Source: Cellvibrio sp. PSBB006 (GTDB lineage: Bacteria; Pseudomonadota; Gammaproteobacteria; Pseudomonadales; Cellvibrionaceae). Taken from it: 64,000 bases of DNA. Shown here in pieces: positions 18,201 through 26,603 of this stretch. The notes beneath the pieces were generated by a model. The model did no database searches. It was given only the letters and a program-made list of their open reading frames with translations, and was not told where the DNA came from. Numbering within the stretch: position 1 is the first letter of the stretch; the number at the start of each line of letters is the position of its first letter. The stretch spans positions 3,408,001-3,472,000 of the forward strand of contig NZ_CP021382.1 of assembly GCF_002162135.1 (NCBI RefSeq), in the 5' to 3' direction. Both the position numbers and the translations under genes were made by a program.

Positions 18201-18881
18201 TACGCGCGCGCGAATAATATCCCGGTAAAAGCACACACCTTTGTGTGGGGCAATCAATCGCCCAATTGGCTCAACAATTTGAGCGGCCCGGAAGTTGCCG
18301 CCGAAATTGAAGAATGGATTCGCGATTACTGCGCGCGTTACCCCGACACGGCGATGATCGACGTGGTGAACGAAGCCACACCCGGCCACGCACCGGCGAC
18401 CTATGCGCAACGCGCTTACGGCAACGACTGGATTATTCGCGTATTCCAGATTGCGCGGCAGTATTGCCCCAATTCCATTCTGATCCTTAACGACTACAAC
18501 GTGTTGAGCTGGAACACCAACGAGTTTATCGCCATGGCACGCCCGGCTGTGCAAGCGGGTGTGGTAGATGCACTGGGGTTACAGGCGCACGGTCTGGAAG
18601 ACTGGTCGTTTAATGATGTGAGCAGCAAATTGAATCAGGTAGCTGCACTGGGCTTGCCGATTTATATCTCTGAGTACGATGTCGCGCGCACCAACGACCA
18701 ACAACAACTGCAAATCATGCAGACACAATTCCCGCTGTTCTATAACCATCCATCGGTTGAAGGCATCACCCTGTGGGGTTACGTCGTGGGCCGCACCTGG
18801 GTGAACGGCAGTGGTTTGATCCAGGAAAATGGCACACCGCGCCCGGCCATGACCTGGTTGATGAATTATTTGAATCGTTAA
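15261..18881 (+). CDS. Seven-module bifunctional GH43-GH10 xylan hydrolase
   Basis: The ATG at 15261 (AGGA before it) gives a 1206-residue protein. Modules: signal region 1-45; GH43 about 46-330 (Asp57, Asp175 in WLFDPGVF, Glu224 in FFEALY); CBM6-like 340-463; second CBM6/35-like module 470-607; Ser linker; CBM2-like 650-732; Ser linker; CBM22-like 773-920; GH10 endoxylanase 928-1206 with acid/base Glu1038 (VVNEA) and nucleophile Glu1138 (ISEYD). It should remove arabinose or xylose and cut the backbone in one polypeptide. A start at 15108 would overlap the GH30 gene and lacks a ribosome site. The CBM22-GH10 half is closely similar to the next gene. Confidence 0.9.
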   Translation: MNNNLTDKKQIHQRAKALPVSASILPTFTRMMAAIVFLFAVIAHADNPLVSHVYTADPAARVFNDRVYVVVTHDQDNQADYGGLIDYYLFSSDDMVNWQDHGIIWNSRNDTSWANLAYAPDFIERNGRYYLYFPDGAGSIGVAVADRPEGPYTDPLGRPLVSRSTPNANVTWLFDPGVFIDDNGQAYLYFGGGGPGNARVIRLNDDMISTSGSAITLDVPNFFEALYMHKRNGTYYLSYSTDTAGGLTIDYMTSNNPTSGFTRRGTVLGQPWENNSNNNHQSIIQYKDQWYIFYHNRAVANEVGHSTFSRSINVDRLYYNADGTMQRVNAGPVGVPQLKNVNAFNINQAEMFDNENGIETERASEGTMNLMMGSGDWVKIADVDFGAGATGMNARVAAAINSGLEIRLDSINNAPIATLQVQNTGGWQTWQTQSVSFSRVTGVHDVYLRSTAGHNLNWYQFTGTTGGSGQLMVELESLSNQSSFSPFLVQSDSAASGGQYIEWPNNNNQLLGTPADNESGQIQIAFSLSQSASVQFQMRAAMLNADDDSFYYKLDNGAWTTQNNTATSGWQNVSVANFENLAAGNHVLRILRREDGTRLDAVTLTASAGTISASTNTSSSASSVSSSPSSSAVSSSVASSVASSTPTGGNVSGSIQITNDWGGGYCASLTVTNSSGSAVTWNLGITVEGTVSSLWNGEWSQSGSTLNVSGVAWNSTLQPGQSDSSIGFCANRGSTPPVSSSSVASSTPSSSAPSSSTPSSSVSSSSGYEVPENNFAQNGGVESGFSNWGSTAGTASRNTSQRRSGSASAYISGRTAAWNGLTFNVGALTTGNEYDVAVWVRLAAGSPDSVVMLTAKRQDDADTSTYNEYSQVAMATASASQWTLLQGYYTQSGTPFQHFIIESENETISFYADDFSIGGEVEQGGGDHEFFVGNITTSGNVRSDFIQYWDQITPENEGKWGSIEGTRDVYNWAPLDRIYNYARANNIPVKAHTFVWGNQSPNWLNNLSGPEVAAEIEEWIRDYCARYPDTAMIDVVNEATPGHAPATYAQRAYGNDWIIRVFQIARQYCPNSILILNDYNVLSWNTNEFIAMARPAVQAGVVDALGLQAHGLEDWSFNDVSSKLNQVAALGLPIYISEYDVARTNDQQQLQIMQTQFPLFYNHPSVEGITLWGYVVGRTWVNGSGLIQENGTPRPAMTWLMNYLNR

Positions 18882-19127
18882 AGCGATACCCGATGGAGAA
18901 GGATTTCCATCAATAGCAGTAGAAACACCAAAAAATAATCGACCTGCGCAGTACTGCTGCGCAGGCATATACCTGCATCGATCTGAACGCTGAAAACTTC
19001 ACTGGCCGCTGCTGCCTGGCAGGGTGCCTGTGCAAGTTATTCTGCAACCATCGTATTCACAAATGTTTGTGAATATATCTGTATCCGATTACTGACTTTC
19101 ATCAGTAGTTCTTTTGAGGAATACATC
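18882..19127. other. Intergenic region upstream of the GH10 gene
   Basis: 246 bases with a GC-rich inverted repeat (CCTGCGCA ... TGCGCAGG, about 18951-18966) lacking a T run, and the near-start palindrome listed separately. No coding sequence is seen. Confidence 0.4.
19054..19075. promoter_or_regulatory. 22-bp palindrome upstream of the GH10 xylanase gene
   Basis: Arms TATTCACAAA and TTTGTGAATA around a central TG, perfect over 10 bp, ending 52 bases before the xylanase ATG. There is no T run, so a protein-binding operator is more likely than a terminator. Binding factor unknown. Confidence 0.55.
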
Positions 19128-20963
19128 ATGTATAGATCGATAAAAACAATGTCTTGCCCGGCACTACTTAAACGGCCAGCGCAGTGTGTGATGCTGACAC
19201 TCGCGGCGGCGGCCTTGACCAGCACCGCTCATGCAGCCTGCCAATACACGGTAACCAACCAGTGGAATAATGGTTTCACCGCCTCCGTCAAGGTCACCAA
19301 TAACACCAACGCGGCGGTGAACGGCTGGAATGTCAGCTGGCAATATTCCGGCGATAACCGCGTGACCAACAGCTGGAATGCCAACGTCAGTGGCAGCAAT
19401 CCGTATAGCGCGAGCAACGCAAGCTGGAACGGTAATTTACAACCGGGCCAATCCGCCGAGTTTGGTTTCCAGGGCACCAAAGGCGCCGCCGCGCCGCAAG
19501 TACCCGCTGTGACCGGCGCACTTTGTGGCGGCAGCGTGAGTTCCAGTTCTACACCGTCTTCAACACCGGCCTCGTCATCTTCCAGCAGCACACCGCCGGT
19601 TAGCAGCTCATCATCCAGCTACTCGTCTCCGAGCAATAATTTTGCGCAAAACGGTGGAGTGGAAAGTGGCTTGACTAACTGGGGAACGACTGCCGGTACG
19701 GTTACCCGTACCACTTCCGTGAGCCGCACCGGTGCAGCCAGTGCGTACATCACCGGTCGCACGTCTGCGTGGAATGGTTTGACGTTTAATACAGGTGCCT
19801 TAAACAACGGCAGTGAATACAACGTCGGCGTTTGGGTCAGGCTGGCTGCGGGTTCACCGGATGCGGTGGTGATGCTGACAGCCAAACGTCAGGAGGATTC
19901 AGACACGTCCACCTACAACGAATATACCCGTGTTGCCATGGCTACCGTGTCTGCAAATAACTGGACACTCCTGGAAGGTTACTACACCCAATCGGGCACA
20001 CCTTTCCAACATTTTATTATTGAGTCCGATAGCACAACGGTCAGTTATTACGCGGATGATTTTGTGATCGGCGGCGAGGCGCCATCGTCCAGCTCTTCAT
20101 CAAGTTCATCCAGCAGCAGCGGCAATACCGGAAAATTTGTCGGTAACATTACAACGTCCGGGGCGGTGAGATCGGATTTCACGCAGTACTGGAATCAAAT
20201 TACGCCGGAAAATGAAGGTAAATGGGGTTCTGTTGAAGGCACGCGCAATGTCTATAACTGGGCACCACTTGATCGCATCTATGCCTACGCCCGTCAAAAT
20301 AATATTCCGGTAAAAGCGCATACCTTTGTGTGGGGTGCGCAGTCACCGTCATGGCTGAATAATTTGAGCGGCCCGGAAGTTGCCGTTGAAATTGAACAGT
20401 GGATTCGCGATTTCTGCACGCGCTACCCGGATACCGCGATGATCGACGTGGTGAACGAAGCGGTACCCGGACACCAGCCAGCCGGTTATGCACAACGGGC
20501 ATTTGGCAATAACTGGATTCAGCGGACCTTCCAACTCGCGCGTCAATATTGCCCCAACTCCATCCTGATCCTGAACGACTACAACAATATTCGCTGGCAG
20601 CACAACGAGTTTATTACGCTCGCCAGAGCGCAAGGCAATTACATTGATGCCGTCGGCCTGCAAGCGCACGAGTTGAAGGGTATGACCGCTGCGCAAGTTA
20701 AAACCGCGATCGACAATATCTGGAACCAGGTGGGCAAGCCCATCTACATTTCTGAATACGATATCGGCGATAACAATGATCAAGTGCAACTGCAAAACTT
20801 CCAGGCTCACTTCCCGGTGTTCTGGAACCATCCTCACGTGAGAGGCATCACCATCTGGGGCTATGTCAATGGCAGAACCTGGATTGAGGGCTCCGGTTTG
20901 ATTTCGGAAAATGGCACGCCCCGCCCTGCCATGACCTGGTTGATGAATTACATCGGGCGTTAA
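19128..20963 (+). CDS. Secreted GH10 endo-beta-1,4-xylanase with CBM2 and CBM22-like modules
   Basis: 611 residues; ribosome site GAGGA. Signal peptide about 1-36 (TSTAHA-A), CBM2a about 38-133 with Cys at both ends and conserved Trp, Ser linker, CBM22-like module about 170-316 (starts [17 protein letters not shown]), Ser linker of about 14 residues, GH10 catalytic domain about 335-611. The acid/base is Glu444 in DVVNEA and the nucleophile Glu543 in ISEYD. It cleaves internal xylan bonds. Its last two modules match the C-terminal half of the preceding GH43-GH10 protein module for module, showing recent duplication. Confidence 0.94.
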   Translation: MYRSIKTMSCPALLKRPAQCVMLTLAAAALTSTAHAACQYTVTNQWNNGFTASVKVTNNTNAAVNGWNVSWQYSGDNRVTNSWNANVSGSNPYSASNASWNGNLQPGQSAEFGFQGTKGAAAPQVPAVTGALCGGSVSSSSTPSSTPASSSSSSTPPVSSSSSSYSSPSNNFAQNGGVESGLTNWGTTAGTVTRTTSVSRTGAASAYITGRTSAWNGLTFNTGALNNGSEYNVGVWVRLAAGSPDAVVMLTAKRQEDSDTSTYNEYTRVAMATVSANNWTLLEGYYTQSGTPFQHFIIESDSTTVSYYADDFVIGGEAPSSSSSSSSSSSSGNTGKFVGNITTSGAVRSDFTQYWNQITPENEGKWGSVEGTRNVYNWAPLDRIYAYARQNNIPVKAHTFVWGAQSPSWLNNLSGPEVAVEIEQWIRDFCTRYPDTAMIDVVNEAVPGHQPAGYAQRAFGNNWIQRTFQLARQYCPNSILILNDYNNIRWQHNEFITLARAQGNYIDAVGLQAHELKGMTAAQVKTAIDNIWNQVGKPIYISEYDIGDNNDQVQLQNFQAHFPVFWNHPHVRGITIWGYVNGRTWIEGSGLISENGTPRPAMTWLMNYIGR

Positions 20964-20979
20964 TAACCCATAAGAAAAC

Positions 20980-21005
20980 GGCGATCCTCTTATCAGGGGA
21001 TCGCC
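20980..21005 (+). terminator. Hairpin after the GH10 gene
   Basis: Eight-bp stem (GGCGATCC / GGATCGCC) with a 10-base loop, 17 bases after the stop. Only a short T stretch follows, so it is a weak or Rho-aided terminator, or an RNA-stabilising hairpin. Confidence 0.55.
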
Positions 21006-21096
21006 TTCAGTCTGAAAGTAAAAATTCATTCAAACATAACATCCAGCTAATCAATGCAAATTAGCGAGCAATAGTATCCGGGAGACATCAACAACC

Positions 21097-23556
21097 ATGA
21101 ATATCACCCAACATTTACGCAAACGACTACTCGGACGCGCGACGCCCTTATTGATACTGGCGATGGCTGCATCCTCGATTGTGCTACCGGCGCAGGCCGC
21201 GTGCGAATACACCATCACCAACCAATGGGGCAATGGTTTTACGGCCTCGATAAAAATCACCAACAACACCAACGCTGCCGTAAACAACTGGAATGTCAGT
21301 TGGCAATATGCGAGCGATAACCGCATCACCAACAGTTGGAATGCCAGTGTCAGTGGTTCCAATCCTTACGCTGCGAGCAACGCGAGTTGGAATGGCAATT
21401 TATCAGCGGGCCAATCAACCGAGTTTGGTTTCCAGGGCACCAAGGGCAATGCCGCGCCGGAAATTCCGACGCTGAGCGGAGCGCTGTGTGGTGGTGGTAA
21501 TCCGATTTCTTCCAGCAGTTCTTCCGCGCAATCTTCCGTTGTTGTGTCATCCAGCAGCGCGCTGTCCAGTTCCAGTGTAATGACCAGCGCTAGCAGCTCG
21601 TCCTATTCTCCACCCGCAAATAATTTTGCCGAAAATGGCGGCGTGGAAGATGGCTTAACGAACTGGGCAACGACCGCCGGCACGATTGCGCGCAACACCC
21701 AGGAAAGACGCAGCGGTTCCGCCAGTGCGTTAATCACTGGCCGCACATCCGCGTGGAACGGATTAACGTTTAACGTCGGTTCACTCACACAAGGTAATAC
21801 CTATGACGTAGCCGTATGGGTAAAACTGGCTGCCGGTTCACCAGACGCGGAGATTATCCTCACTGCCAAACGCGAAGACGATGCGGACAGCAGCAGCTAC
21901 AACGAATATTCCAACATTGCGCGCGCAACAGCCAATGCCAACAGCTGGACATTAGTGCGCGGAAATTACACGCAGAGCGGCACACCCTTTCAACATTTTA
22001 TTATTGAATCGTCCAACACCAGTGTCAGTTATTACGCCGATGATTTTTCTGTAGGCGGTGAACGCGATGACGAGCCGGTTGATTTAGTGGAAGCAAGCAA
22101 TCCAATTATCTGGGCTGACGTGCCTGATCCCTCGGTGATTCGCGTGGGCGACACTTACTACATGACCAGCACCACCATGCACATGAGTCCCGGTGTGCCG
22201 GTGATGAAATCCACCGACCTGAAAAACTGGACGCTGGTAAATTACGCCTATTCCACCCTCGCCAATACCGCGCAATTGAATCTGGAAAACGGGCAAGAAG
22301 CTTATGGTAATGGCTCCTGGGCGAGCAGCATTCGCTACCTGGACGGTACCTTCTATGTGAGTACCTTTTCCTACACCACTAACCGCACCTATATTTATCG
22401 CACCAATAATATCGAAGGCGGTTCCTGGACCACTTCGGTGCTCAACGGTCTGTATCACGACTCCGCCTTGTTCTTTGAAAACGGGCGCGTGTTTCTGGTT
22501 TACGGCGTTGACGATATTAAATTAATCGAACTCACCGCCGACGCCACCGCCATCAAGCCCGGCGGTATCAATCAAACCATCATCACCAAAGCTTCCGCCA
22601 TCGCCGGTACCAATTTTTACGTTCCCGCCGAAGGCGCACACCTGCAAAAAATCAATGGCCGCTATTACATTTCGCTGATCAGTTGGCCAGTGGGCAGTGG
22701 GCGTTCACAATTAATTTATCGCGCCGACAATTTAACCGGTCCCTATCAAGGTCGGATTGCCTTGCAGGATCAAGGTGTAGCGCAAGGCAATTTAATTGAT
22801 ACACCATCCGGTGACTGGTACGCGTTTTTATTTAAAGACAGCGGTGCCGTCGGTCGCATCCCTTACCTCGTCCCGGTGCGTTGGGAAAACGGTTGGCCGG
22901 TGTTTGGTGTGAATGGGCGCGTGCCGCAGCAACTGGGTTTTGCGGTGGAAAATTACGGGCTGGCCGGCGTGGTTTCCGCGGATGAATTCAATAGCACGCG
23001 TTTGCCCTTGCAGTGGCAATGGAACCACAACCCGGATAACAGCGGCTGGTCGTTACAGACGCGCCCCGGTTTTATGCGCATCACCAACACGCGCCGCGAC
23101 AGCAGTTTTGTCAACACGCGCAATACGCTCACGCAACGCACTTTCGGCCCGCAAAGTTCCGCGCGTGTGGCGATGGAAACCAACGGCATGCGCGATGGTG
23201 ACTACGCCGGGCTCGGTGCCCTGCAAGCGCGTTATGGTTATGTGGGCGTAACACAATCCGGCGGCAATAAATCCATCATCATGGTCGACACCACGTCCGG
23301 CAGTCCGCAGGAAATTGAACGCATCAGCCTCAATCAAAATCGTGTGTATTTCCGCATCGATATGGACTTCCGCAACCAGACCGATCAGGCACGGTTTTAT
23401 TTCAGCCTCGACGGTTCCAACTGGCGCGCCATCGGCAACACCTTGAGCATGACCTATGACCTGGATCATTTCATGGGGTATCGCTTTGCACTGTTTAACT
23501 ACGGCACGCAATCGACCGGCGGCTACGTCGATTTCGATTACTACCGTTTGGAGTAG
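21097..23556 (+). CDS. Secreted GH43 arabinofuranosidase/xylosidase with CBM2, CBM22-like and C-terminal jelly-roll domain
   Basis: 819 residues. Signal peptide about 1-34 (LPAQA-A), CBM2a about 36-132, Ser linker 136-172, CBM22-like module about 175-322, GH43 propeller about 335-620 and a concanavalin-like domain (about 640-819, STRLPLQWQWNHNP to the end) usual in large GH43 enzymes. Catalytic candidates: Asp344 in VPDPSVIR, Asp455 in LYHDSALFF, Glu512 in PAEGAHL. The ribosome site (GGGAG) is rather far from the ATG. Side-chain or end-acting xylan debranching is expected. Same orientation and module set as its neighbours. Confidence 0.88.
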   Translation: MNITQHLRKRLLGRATPLLILAMAASSIVLPAQAACEYTITNQWGNGFTASIKITNNTNAAVNNWNVSWQYASDNRITNSWNASVSGSNPYAASNASWNGNLSAGQSTEFGFQGTKGNAAPEIPTLSGALCGGGNPISSSSSSAQSSVVVSSSSALSSSSVMTSASSSSYSPPANNFAENGGVEDGLTNWATTAGTIARNTQERRSGSASALITGRTSAWNGLTFNVGSLTQGNTYDVAVWVKLAAGSPDAEIILTAKREDDADSSSYNEYSNIARATANANSWTLVRGNYTQSGTPFQHFIIESSNTSVSYYADDFSVGGERDDEPVDLVEASNPIIWADVPDPSVIRVGDTYYMTSTTMHMSPGVPVMKSTDLKNWTLVNYAYSTLANTAQLNLENGQEAYGNGSWASSIRYLDGTFYVSTFSYTTNRTYIYRTNNIEGGSWTTSVLNGLYHDSALFFENGRVFLVYGVDDIKLIELTADATAIKPGGINQTIITKASAIAGTNFYVPAEGAHLQKINGRYYISLISWPVGSGRSQLIYRADNLTGPYQGRIALQDQGVAQGNLIDTPSGDWYAFLFKDSGAVGRIPYLVPVRWENGWPVFGVNGRVPQQLGFAVENYGLAGVVSADEFNSTRLPLQWQWNHNPDNSGWSLQTRPGFMRITNTRRDSSFVNTRNTLTQRTFGPQSSARVAMETNGMRDGDYAGLGALQARYGYVGVTQSGGNKSIIMVDTTSGSPQEIERISLNQNRVYFRIDMDFRNQTDQARFYFSLDGSNWRAIGNTLSMTYDLDHFMGYRFALFNYGTQSTGGYVDFDYYRLE

Positions 23557-23667
23557 TCATCGCGTTTATCAACTAAAAAAATAACAGCAAGACTTCACCG
23601 GCAAAAAAACAGCGCCGAGTTCAATTCAGAAAGCGGCGTAAAAACATAACGAAAGGAGAACCTGACA

Positions 23668-25563
23668 ATGTATTTAGTAAACCTCAACCCGACACTGTCG
23701 AGCGCGATCAAGCGTGCGTGCAGTGTCATTGGTGTGAGTGCGGCGCTTGCCGCCTTCACGCATGGCGCGTCCGCCGCCTGTACCTATTCAATCGATAACG
23801 AATGGGGCTCAGGTTTTGTGGCGAGCATTACCATCACCAACGATACCAACTCACCGATCAGTAACTGGAGTGTGAATTGGCAATACAACACCAATCGCAT
23901 GTCGAGCGGTTGGAATGCGAATTTTTCCGGCTCCAATCCTTATACAGCCACCAACATGGGTTGGAACGGCAACATTGCGCCGGGCCAATCGGTAAGTTTT
24001 GGTGTGCAGGGTGAAACCAACGGCGGCAGCATCGAGCGCCCGACCATCAACGGCAGTGTGTGCGGTGGTGGTTCAACATCTTCGACGCCAGCGAGTTCTT
24101 CCAGTGCGCCGAGCACCAGTTCCAGCAGCAGTTCGGTTGCCAGTTCTGTCGCACCATCAACACTGGTGTTGCAGGAATCCCAGGGCGGTTTCTGTCGCGT
24201 TGACGGTACGGTCGATAACAATCACAGCGGATTTACCGGTGCAGGATTTGCCAACACCAACAACGCGCAAGGTGCGGCAATTGTATGGGCCGTACAGGCC
24301 GCCAGCAGCGGTCCGCGCACCTTGACCTTCCGCATGGCCAACGGCGGTACTGGCAATCGCAATGGTGCCTTGTTAATTAATGGTGGCAGTAACGGAAATT
24401 ATTCGGTCAGCTTGCCTGCAACGGGCGGCTGGGCAAACTGGCAAACCGTATCTGTTGAAGTGGATTTGGTGCAAGGTAACAATGTTCTGCAATTGTCAGC
24501 ATCAACTGCAGAAGGTTTGCCGAATATCGATTCGCTGAGTGTTGCCGGTGCCAGTGTAACGGCGGGCAACTGCGGTAATACAAGCTCCAGTTCCAGTTCT
24601 TCTTCCAGCAGTTCTTCATCCAGCTCGCCGTCCTGCGCGTTGCCGAATCGTTTCTCCTGGACCTCGACACCGCCGCTGATTTCACCACAGCGTTCCAACT
24701 GGGCATCGGTAAAAGATCCAAGCATTGTGCGTTACAACGGTTTGTATCACATCTTCGCTACGGTGTTTGATACCTCTACCGGTGGTGATGGCAGTTGGGG
24801 TTCGATCTATATGAATTTCGCCGATTGGAATCAGGCCGGTTCTGCAACGCAAGTGCCCTTCCAGGGAACCGCGATGGGTAATGCGGTTGCGCCACAGGTA
24901 TTTTTCTTCCGCCCGCATAATCGCTGGTATCAAATTACACAATGGGCCGGTGCTTATTCCACGACAACGGATATCACCAACCCGAGCAGCTGGTCGCCCA
25001 AACAAAAATTGTTGCAAGGTGAGCCCAGCGGCGCCCTGGATTTCTGGGTGATTTGTAACGATACCCACTGCTATTTATATTTCTCGCGCGACGACGGCGT
25101 GTTGTACATGTCCAAAACGACTATCGGCAATTTCCCCAACTTCTCCGGCTATTCCATCGTGATGGAAGATCATCGCGGCAATGGCAACAGCTTCCTGTTT
25201 GAAGCGGCGAATGTGTATAAAGTCGATGGCTTTAATCAGTACTTGTTGTTGGTGGAAGCGTACTACACGCCCGGTTATGGCCCGCGTTATTTCCGTTCCT
25301 GGACCGCCCCCAGTCTTGATGGCCCCTGGACGGCGTTGGCCGATACCGAAGCCAATCCCTTTGCCGGTGAAAACAATGTGCAATGGCCACAAGGAAAATG
25401 GTCGCGGGGCATCAGTCATGGTGAGTTGGTGCGTTCCGGCTACGATGAAAAACTCACGATTGATCCCTGCAACCTGGAATTCCTCTATCAAGGCGAGGCG
25501 GGCACGGCATCGTCCTACGGCAGGATTCCTTACAAGCTCGGTTTGTTGCGTTTGAATCGATAA
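23668..25563 (+). CDS. Secreted GH62 alpha-L-arabinofuranosidase with CBM2 and CBM35-like modules
   Basis: 631 residues; strong AAGGAG before the ATG. Signal peptide about 1-36 (HGASA-A), CBM2 about 38-133, Ser linker, CBM35-like module about 168-298, a run of about 17 Ser, and the GH62 domain about 323-631. The triad can be placed at Asp350 (SVKDPSIV), Asp458 (GALDFW) and Glu512 (FLFEAANV). GH62 enzymes remove single arabinofuranosyl branches from arabinoxylan, which fits the surrounding backbone-cutting enzymes. Two hairpins follow the stop. Confidence 0.93.
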   Translation: MYLVNLNPTLSSAIKRACSVIGVSAALAAFTHGASAACTYSIDNEWGSGFVASITITNDTNSPISNWSVNWQYNTNRMSSGWNANFSGSNPYTATNMGWNGNIAPGQSVSFGVQGETNGGSIERPTINGSVCGGGSTSSTPASSSSAPSTSSSSSSVASSVAPSTLVLQESQGGFCRVDGTVDNNHSGFTGAGFANTNNAQGAAIVWAVQAASSGPRTLTFRMANGGTGNRNGALLINGGSNGNYSVSLPATGGWANWQTVSVEVDLVQGNNVLQLSASTAEGLPNIDSLSVAGASVTAGNCGNTSSSSSSSSSSSSSSSPSCALPNRFSWTSTPPLISPQRSNWASVKDPSIVRYNGLYHIFATVFDTSTGGDGSWGSIYMNFADWNQAGSATQVPFQGTAMGNAVAPQVFFFRPHNRWYQITQWAGAYSTTTDITNPSSWSPKQKLLQGEPSGALDFWVICNDTHCYLYFSRDDGVLYMSKTTIGNFPNFSGYSIVMEDHRGNGNSFLFEAANVYKVDGFNQYLLLVEAYYTPGYGPRYFRSWTAPSLDGPWTALADTEANPFAGENNVQWPQGKWSRGISHGELVRSGYDEKLTIDPCNLEFLYQGEAGTASSYGRIPYKLGLLRLNR

Positions 25564-25591
25564 ATGATAGAGACGTTAAGTTTCAGGAGAT

Positions 25592-25620
25592 AAATTGCCA
25601 GAAAAACGCTGGCAATTTTT
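25592..25620 (+). terminator. Intrinsic terminator after GH62
   Basis: Ten-bp stem (AAATTGCCAG / CTGGCAATTT), 7-base loop, T run; begins 28 bases after the stop of the GH62 gene. Confidence 0.88.
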
Positions 25621-25629
25621 CCCGCAGTT

Positions 25630-25764
25630 TTGCTCGTGTGAGATGGGTAAGACCCCGCCAATGAATAGCGCTGATGTCGCGGTAAAGATGAAAGAACGCC
25701 ATCTTTATGGTGGAGCAGCAAACTGACATTGGCTTTGCAGCGCCTGGCAACAGGCGCTTTTTTT
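25630..25764 (+). ncRNA. Candidate structured small RNA with its own terminator
   Basis: After the GH62 terminator lies about 110 bases without an open frame but with nested pairing: GCCAATG (near 25658) with CATTGGC (near 25726), inside it TAAAGATG with CATCTTTA (25684-25708). At the end stands a perfect intrinsic terminator, GCGCCTG-gcaa-CAGGCGC plus seven T (25740-25764). A second terminator here is superfluous for the GH62 gene, so a separate short transcript is plausible. I recognise no known RNA family and no clear promoter. Confidence 0.4.
25740..25764 (+). terminator. Strong intrinsic terminator
   Basis: Seven-bp stem GCGCCTG / CAGGCGC, GCAA tetraloop, seven T. It would end the candidate small RNA or any read-through from GH62. 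Confidence 0.9.
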
Positions 25765-25777
25765 GTTGCAAATATTT

Positions 25778-25807
25778 GTCGGATTACGCTGCGCTAATCC
25801 GACCTAC
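25778..25807 (-). repeat. Dispersed palindromic repeat (GTAGGTCGGATTA type)
   Basis: Arms GTCGGATTA and TAATCCGAC flank a CGCTGCGC-like centre, with GTAG at the minus-strand 5' edge. This is a palindromic intergenic repeat form seen across many proteobacterial genomes. The alpha/beta-hydrolase frame runs into it and takes its last three codons and stop from it. Confidence 0.7.
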
Positions 25808-26603
25808 ATGGGCATGTGAAATTTTTCTTAAAACAGGTCACCAACAGCGGTAATAAACGTTTTTCACTCACCATATGATCCTGACCCACAAATTCGGTCA
25901 GTTTTGCCGAAGACAATGCATCGGCAATGCGTTTCGCCACGCGGTGCATACTCGCCGGACTCTTTTCGCCATACCAGATATACGTCGGCACGTTAATCGC
26001 TGCAAGGCGTTCAACGGGTGGCAAGTCGCGCGTTAAGGCAATGTCATAAGCCAGCGTCGGTGCGAGCGCCTTCATGGTTTTCCAGCCGGGCATCAAGGGC
26101 ATCAGCATGATAAACATGGCCGGCATACCAATGCCTTTATAGAAACACCGAATCGCTTTCGCGTTCTCGCCCGCGCGCAATAATTCATAGACACGTTCAG
26201 CCAGGATTTCATAATCCGCGCGCTCCTCTTCATCACCGGCATAGGCGGCATCGTAAATCGCAACGCCCTTAACCTTATCGCCCAAACGCAGCGCAGCTTC
26301 CAACGCCAGCACCGCTCCTGAAGAATGGCCGTATAAATAGGCCGAACCACCTGCGGCTTCAATCAACGCCGCAATGTCGTCGACCTCGCGCTCGATGGTG
26401 TAAGGCAGTGTATCGCCACTGTCGCCGCGCCCCCGACGATCATAGTTGTAGACCGTGAACGCTTGGCTAATTGTCTTGGCGCCCTGCACCACAGGCATAA
26501 AAGTGCGGAAGCAGGTAGCGCCAGTGATATAGATCAAAGCCGGGCCGCTGCCGTAGGTGTCATACGCCAATACAGTGCCGTCTTTGGATAAAGTGGTTTT
26601 CAT
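25794..26603 (-). CDS. Alpha/beta hydrolase of unknown substrate
   Basis: The ATG at 26603 follows AAAGGA by 7 bases; the frame is open 48 codons further upstream without a ribosome site. The 269-residue cytoplasmic protein has the nucleophile elbow YGHSSGAV, an oxyanion-region YITGATC, the YNYDRRGRGDSG strand and a C-terminal His in VGQDHMV, all of the epoxide-hydrolase/haloperoxidase-like fold. The last residues (CRSD) and the stop lie inside a dispersed palindromic repeat, so the natural C-terminus may have been replaced. It breaks the co-directional xylanase series and has no sign of secretion. Confidence 0.85.
   Translation of the reverse strand: MKTTLSKDGTVLAYDTYGSGPALIYITGATCFRTFMPVVQGAKTISQAFTVYNYDRRGRGDSGDTLPYTIEREVDDIAALIEAAGGSAYLYGHSSGAVLALEAALRLGDKVKGVAIYDAAYAGDEEERADYEILAERVYELLRAGENAKAIRCFYKGIGMPAMFIMLMPLMPGWKTMKALAPTLAYDIALTRDLPPVERLAAINVPTYIWYGEKSPASMHRVAKRIADALSSAKLTEFVGQDHMVSEKRLLPLLVTCFKKNFTCPCRSD

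Noticed and set aside
24590..24630. Poly-serine DNA repeats in the linkers as microsatellites or CRISPR-like repeats
   Set aside because: They are coding Ser-rich linkers between modules, in frame and with mixed codons; there is no spacer structure.
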